Shown piece by piece: positions 60,285 through 64,000 of a stretch of DNA of 64,000 bases; position 1 is the first letter of the stretch; the number at the start of each line of letters is the position of its first letter. The notes under the pieces are model-generated. The model worked only from the letters and a program-made list of their open reading frames with translations. It searched no databases and was not told the origin of the DNA. The position numbers were made by a program, and so were the translations under genes. This stretch comes from an uncultured Bacteroidales bacterium. Its GTDB lineage: Bacteria; Bacteroidota; Bacteroidia; Bacteroidales; UBA932. The stretch spans positions 36,467 to 100,466 of the forward strand of contig CALUSM010000002.1 in the NCBI GenBank assembly GCA_944323445.1. Reading direction: 5' to 3'.

Positions 60285-60292
60285 CAAAAGTA
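60285..60292 (-). promoter_or_regulatory. -7 box of the exported-protein/M16 transcript
   Basis: TACTTTTG on the minus strand, exact TAnnTTTG match, 22 bases before the ATG at 60262; divergent to the cmk box 13 bases away. Confidence 0.5.
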
Positions 60293-60305
60293 GATAAAAT
60301 ATGCG

Positions 60306-60313
60306 TATTTTTG
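60306..60313 (+). promoter_or_regulatory. -7 box of the cmk-ispH transcript
   Basis: TATTTTTG, exact TAnnTTTG match, 7 bases before the cmk ATG, so again a very short leader. Confidence 0.5.
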
Positions 60314-60320
60314 TAATCTT

Positions 60321-61034
60321 ATGACCTCACCTATCATCATAGCCATCGACGGCTGTTCTTCCACGGGCAAGAGCACATTTGCCAAAGCTATAGCGAAAGA
60401 GCTGGGCTACATCTACATAGACACCGGGGCCATGTATCGGGCCGTAACACTTCTGGCACTCAGGAACGGATTTGTGTCCGGAGACAACACCATAGACGGA
60501 GAGGCTCTCTGCAGAGTTCTTTCCGCCGGCGGCCGCGCTGCGGACATCTCTTTCCGGGTATCCGGTCCGGGCGGAAGCAGCGAGACATGGCTCGGCGGAG
60601 AGAATGTCGAGCGGGAGATCCGCACTATCGGGATTTCCAGGGTAGTCAGTCATGTGGCGGCCATACCTGGGGTGAGGAAGTTCGTCGACCGCACCCTTCG
60701 TGAGATAGGCGCCCGCAAAGGGGTGGTGATGGACGGCCGCGATATCGGGACCGCTGTCTTTCCGGACGCGGAGCTGAAGATATTCATGACAGCCCGTCCG
60801 GAAGTCCGGGCCAGGCGCAGGTACGAGGAGATGCACGCCCGCGGATATGACACATCCTATGAGGAGATATTGAGCAATATCAGCGAGCGGGACTATATCG
60901 ATACCCACCGCGGTACGGCGCCCCTCTCCCAGGCTCCTGACGCGGTGCTGCTGGACAACAGCGACATGACCGTGAAGGACCAGTTGCAATGGTTCAGGGA
61001 ACTTCTGAAAAGGAGGCATCTATGCGGGTTCTGA
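60321..61034 (+). CDS. cmk: Cytidylate kinase
   Basis: Phosphorylates CMP and dCMP. 237 residues. P-loop IDGCSSTGKSTFAKAIA (about 7-23), YIDTGAMYRAV, GVVMDGRDIGTAVFPDAELKIFMTA and the ARRRYEE lid region are clear. The end overlaps ispH by 13 bases. Confidence 0.97.
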   Translation: MTSPIIIAIDGCSSTGKSTFAKAIAKELGYIYIDTGAMYRAVTLLALRNGFVSGDNTIDGEALCRVLSAGGRAADISFRVSGPGGSSETWLGGENVEREIRTIGISRVVSHVAAIPGVRKFVDRTLREIGARKGVVMDGRDIGTAVFPDAELKIFMTARPEVRARRRYEEMHARGYDTSYEEILSNISERDYIDTHRGTAPLSQAPDAVLLDNSDMTVKDQLQWFRELLKRRHLCGF

Positions 61035-61888
61035 TAGACAGCGGCTCCGGCTGCTGCAACGGCGTGGGCCGGGCAATATCCACTGCGGAGCATTATCTGG
61101 CTGAGCACGGTGAGCTTTTCTCGCTCGGTGCGATAGTGCATAATGATGCCGAGATTCAGCGCCTGTCCGAACTCGGTCTGCGGACTGTGGGATATGACGG
61201 CCTGCCGTCCCTCCGCGGAGCGACCGTCCTGATACGGGCCCACGGAGAACCGCCTTCGACCTATGCCCTGGCACGTGAGGCCGGGGTATCGCTGATAGAC
61301 TGCACCTGTCCGGTCGTGCTGGCCCTGCAGAGAAAAATTGCGGCGGAGTATTCCGGACTGTCGGCCCGTGGCGGAACAGTGCTTATCTTCGGGAAACGTG
61401 GCCATGCGGAGGTCAACGGTCTGGTGGGGCAGACAGACGGTCATGCGGTGGTGGTGGAGAGCATGGCGGACCTGGAGGAGAAGCTCCGGACAGGTGTCAT
61501 AGACCCGTCCCGTCCGCTGGCACTGTTCTCCCAGACGACCAAGGATCCGGAGGAGTTCGCGGCATTGGCTGACCGTCTTCGGCAGGATGCCGGAAATCTG
61601 GAGATATTCAATACCATCTGCCGGCATGTTTCCTCCCGTCACAAAGCCCTTAAAGAATTTGCCTCCGCCTGTTCTGTTATCATCTTCGTATGCGGCCGGG
61701 AGAGTTCCAACGGCAAGGTGCTTTTCGAGCTGTGCCGCTCTGTCAATCCCCGTTCCTATAAAGTAGAGAGCGCCGATGAGCTTCCGGACGGCATCTTCCG
61801 TCCGGACGATACGGCCGGTATTTGCGGCGCCACGTCCACCACCCGCTGGCAGCTGGAGAAAGTGGCCGAAGCCATATCCCGTCTCTAG
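61022..61888 (+). CDS. ispH: 4-hydroxy-3-methylbut-2-enyl diphosphate reductase
   Basis: Last enzyme of the non-mevalonate isoprenoid pathway; a 4Fe-4S protein. 288 residues. Cluster Cys: [10 protein letters not shown] (C12), DCTCPVV (C97), and [11 protein letters not shown]. Catalytic His: H41 in VHNDAEI, H75 in RAHGEPP and H129 in [11 protein letters not shown] at 61022 is the conserved start and overlaps cmk. The stop overlaps lptB on the other strand by 4 bases. Confidence 0.96.
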   Translation: MRVLIDSGSGCCNGVGRAISTAEHYLAEHGELFSLGAIVHNDAEIQRLSELGLRTVGYDGLPSLRGATVLIRAHGEPPSTYALAREAGVSLIDCTCPVVLALQRKIAAEYSGLSARGGTVLIFGKRGHAEVNGLVGQTDGHAVVVESMADLEEKLRTGVIDPSRPLALFSQTTKDPEEFAALADRLRQDAGNLEIFNTICRHVSSRHKALKEFASACSVIIFVCGRESSNGKVLFELCRSVNPRSYKVESADELPDGIFRPDDTAGICGATSTTRWQLEKVAEAISRL

Positions 61889-62631
61889 TCACGCGGCCTG
61901 AGCACGGCTTTGCGCAGCTCGAAGTTCTGACCCAGGTATTTCTTGCGGACTTCGGGGTTGTTGGCAAGCTCCTCAGCCGTTCCGCTCTCGAGGATGCTGC
62001 CCTCGTAGAGGAGGTAGGCCCGGTCGGTGATGGCCAGGGTCTCGTGGACGTTGTGGTCGGTGATGATTATGCCTATGTTCTTGGTCTTGAGCTTGGCTAT
62101 GATGTGCTGGATGTCCTCGACGGCTATGGGGTCGACTCCGGCGAAGGGCTCGTCCAGGAGGATGAACTTGGGGTCGATGGCCAGGGCGCGGGCTATCTCG
62201 CAGCGGCGGCGCTCGCCTCCTGAGAGCTGGATACCGTAGCTTTTGCGCACTTTTGCCAGTCCGAACTCGTCGATGAGGGATTCCAGTCTGTCGCGTCTCT
62301 CACTGCGGGTGAATCTGGAGAATTCCATGACCGACATGATGTTGTTCTCGACCGACATCTTCCGGAATACAGATGCCTCCTGTGCCAGGTAGCCGAGGCC
62401 CTTCTGGGCGCGGCGGTACATGGGCAGCTCGGTTATCTCCTCGTCATCCAGGAAGATATGGCCGTCATTGGGCTTGATAAGGCCGGTTATCATGTAGAAA
62501 CTAGTGGTCTTTCCGGCTCCATTGGGTCCCAGCAGGCCGACAATCTCTCCCTGCTCCACATTGATGGATACACCTTTTACTACGGTCCGGGCTCCGTATT
62601 TCTTTACCAGGTTCTCGCTGTACAGTTTCAT
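61885..62631 (-). CDS. lptB: LPS export ABC transporter ATP-binding protein
   Basis: 248 residues, an ATPase that powers the LptFG pump for LPS. Walker [10 protein letters not shown] (about 36-44), Q-loop, signature LSGGERRR (about 135-142), Walker [13 protein letters not shown] (about 155-166), H-loop IITDHNVHE. The gene context (dnaX, no LptFG) gives no further support. It lies 13 bases after dnaX. Confidence 0.95.
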   Translation of the reverse strand: MKLYSENLVKKYGARTVVKGVSINVEQGEIVGLLGPNGAGKTTSFYMITGLIKPNDGHIFLDDEEITELPMYRRAQKGLGYLAQEASVFRKMSVENNIMSVMEFSRFTRSERRDRLESLIDEFGLAKVRKSYGIQLSGGERRRCEIARALAIDPKFILLDEPFAGVDPIAVEDIQHIIAKLKTKNIGIIITDHNVHETLAITDRAYLLYEGSILESGTAEELANNPEVRKKYLGQNFELRKAVLRPRD

Positions 62632-62644
62632 TGCGTCTTGTGTG

Positions 62645-64000
62645 TTATTTTACGTCCAGGTCCAGGTCCTTGACCAGCATTCCCAGCTCGGGCTGCTTGG
62701 CCGCCATGTACTTGGCCTTGTCCACGGGCATGTAGGGCAAGGCTTCTTTCTTGCCCTCGGGGGATTCGTACAGCTGGACGTCTATTTTTACTTTTGAGTT
62801 TCTCAGGGCTTTTCTCAGGGCCGCTTCCATGCGCATGAGTGCCTTCTCCCGTATCCATTCCTGCTGCGCGCCGTTGCTTACGAAAAATATCAGCGAGGCG
62901 GCATCAATATCTATGCCGGGACTGTGATGGAGCATGGCCGTGGCAAGGGCGCTGCGGCCTGAGGCTTTCTCCTGGTCGGCGAGAGCCTGCCATGCGTTCA
63001 TCATGGACTCGAAGGTCAGGGGCTCGTCGGTCAGGGAGGATGTATCGCCTGACGTGTCGGCGTTTTCCTGTTTTTCGGCTTTTGAAATCAGGGTCTTGAG
63101 GGAAAGACCGGGGAGCTTGGCGATGGATTTTGGCGGCTGTTGCGGCACGGCTTCCTGTGTCTCCGGAGCAACAGCGGCGGGAGCAGTCTGCACCGGCCCT
63201 GGCTGCTGCGCCGTCTGCGTTTTCTCGGCCATCCGCATCAGGGCGAACTCGATGAGCAGCCTCTGGTTGCCGCTCTGACGGTAGGACGCCTCGCAGTTCA
63301 TCGTGATATTGAGGGATGAGAAAATGAACTGGACGGAGCACCTGGCCGCCTGCTCCCTGTACCGCTCTATCAGCGAGGGCGGCAGCGACAGCAGGGCCGA
63401 GCCGCTGGAGTTCCTGCAGACGAGCAGGTCCCTCAGGTGGGAGCTCAGCCCCGATACGAAATAGAGGGCGTTGAACCCCTTGGAGAGGATCTCGTCGAAG
63501 AGCAGGAGGGAGGACATGTAGTCTCCGGCCAGCGAATTGTCTATAATCTTGAAATAGTATTCGTAGTCCAGCACGTTGAGGTCGCGGATGACGTCCTCGT
63601 AGTGCACGTCCCGTCCGCAGAAGGCCACTATCTGGTCGAATATCGTGAGGGCGTCCCTCATGGCCCCGTCGGCCTTGACAGCGATGACGTGGAGGCTCTC
63701 GCTGTCGATGGAGATGCCTTCTTTGGAAGCGATGTCAGTGAGGTTGCGCACGATGTCGGGGACGCTGATGCGGTTGAAGTCGAAGGTCTGGCACCGGGAG
63801 AGGATGGTCGGGAGGATCTTGTGCTTCTCGGTGGTGGCCAGGATGAAGATGGCGTGGGCGGGCGGCTCCTCCAGGGTCTTGAGGAAGGCGTTGAAGGCCG
63901 CCGACGAGAGCATGTGCACCTCATCGATGATGTAGACGCTGTACTTGCCGACCTGGGGCGGGATGCGGACCATGTCGGTGAGGTTGCGGATGTCGTCCAC
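62645..64000 (-). CDS. dnaX: DNA polymerase III subunit gamma/tau (N-terminus outside window)
   Basis: The clamp-loader ATPase. The frame is open at 64000, so the Walker A region is cut off; 451 residues are visible. [21 protein letters not shown] holds Walker [18 protein letters not shown] is the sensor 1/SRC motif. After the AAA domains comes a Pro/Gln/Ala-rich linker (about 268-300) and a tau-type C-terminus. It precedes lptB by 13 bases. Confidence 0.95.
   Translation of the reverse strand: MDDIRNLTDMVRIPPQVGKYSVYIIDEVHMLSSAAFNAFLKTLEEPPAHAIFILATTEKHKILPTILSRCQTFDFNRISVPDIVRNLTDIASKEGISIDSESLHVIAVKADGAMRDALTIFDQIVAFCGRDVHYEDVIRDLNVLDYEYYFKIIDNSLAGDYMSSLLLFDEILSKGFNALYFVSGLSSHLRDLLVCRNSSGSALLSLPPSLIERYREQAARCSVQFIFSSLNITMNCEASYRQSGNQRLLIEFALMRMAEKTQTAQQPGPVQTAPAAVAPETQEAVPQQPPKSIAKLPGLSLKTLISKAEKQENADTSGDTSSLTDEPLTFESMMNAWQALADQEKASGRSALATAMLHHSPGIDIDAASLIFFVSNGAQQEWIREKALMRMEAALRKALRNSKVKIDVQLYESPEGKKEALPYMPVDKAKYMAAKQPELGMLVKDLDLDVK

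Noticed and set aside
1..64000. CRISPR arrays, insertion sequences, prophage or integrase genes
   Set aside because: No regularly spaced repeats, transposase, integrase or att-like duplications next to the tRNA were seen.

Overview
The window looks like a chromosomal segment of a Bacteroidota bacterium of the order Bacteroidales, with moderately high GC; a gut Alistipes/Rikenellaceae-like organism is my best guess, at low certainty below order. The reasons are the gene content (DUF4831, DUF4384, an ExbB with a signal peptide plus two ExbD copies, a group-B-like [FeFe] hydrogenase, a division/cell-wall cluster without murF), lipoprotein-type signal peptides, and several promoters of the Bacteroidetes type (TTTG, 19 bases, TAnnTTTG). 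No phage, insertion sequence, CRISPR array or rRNA was seen. There is one tRNA. The window cuts two genes, a beta-barrel protein on the left and dnaX on the right. No stretch longer than 300 bases lacks a gene.

Layout. 1-7015 (+): outer-membrane barrel, polysaccharide flippase, dut, murF and a family 2 glycosyltransferase in one tight run, then an [FeFe] hydrogenase with its own promoter. 7036-8344 (-): ribosomal genes rpsF-rpsR-rplI. 8346-11884 (-): acyltransferase, DUF4831 protein and pepD. 11885-18451 (-): a six-gene run of almost entirely exported or regulatory proteins (DUF4384, WG-repeat/caspase, barrel, BACON-like, short LysR, serine hydrolase). 18460-24161 (-): a tripartite RND efflux system. 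24295-25516 (-): three small exported orphans. 25596-29658 (-): alkaline phosphatase, asnS, udk and a TonB-like protein. 29685-32108 (-): ExbB/ExbD motor operon. 32168-35264 (-): dprA-tatD-ansA followed by tRNA-Ser. 35298-38020 (-): galE followed by a divergent sigma-like factor and its probable anti-sigma factor. 38032-40374 (+): rpiB-truB-queA. 40376-55390 (-): the dcw cluster mraZ-rsmH-ftsL-ftsI-murE-mraY-murD-ftsW-murG-murC-ftsQ-ftsA-ftsZ. 55420-57410 (+): M23 peptidase and efp. 57464-60292 (-): exported unknown, M16 protease and O-methyltransferase. 60306-61888 (+): cmk-ispH. 61885-64000 (-): dnaX-lptB.

How it fits together. Much of the window builds or services the envelope: peptidoglycan precursors and division (dcw cluster, murF), lipid A acylation, LPS export (lptB), polysaccharide export, TonB energisation, drug efflux and isoprenoid supply (ispH). 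The parts least explained by known systems are the exported caspase-like operon (11885-18399), the sigma/anti-sigma pair in the galE operon (35340-36937), and a pair of near-perfect 16-base direct repeats in front of mraZ that look like an autoregulatory operator.
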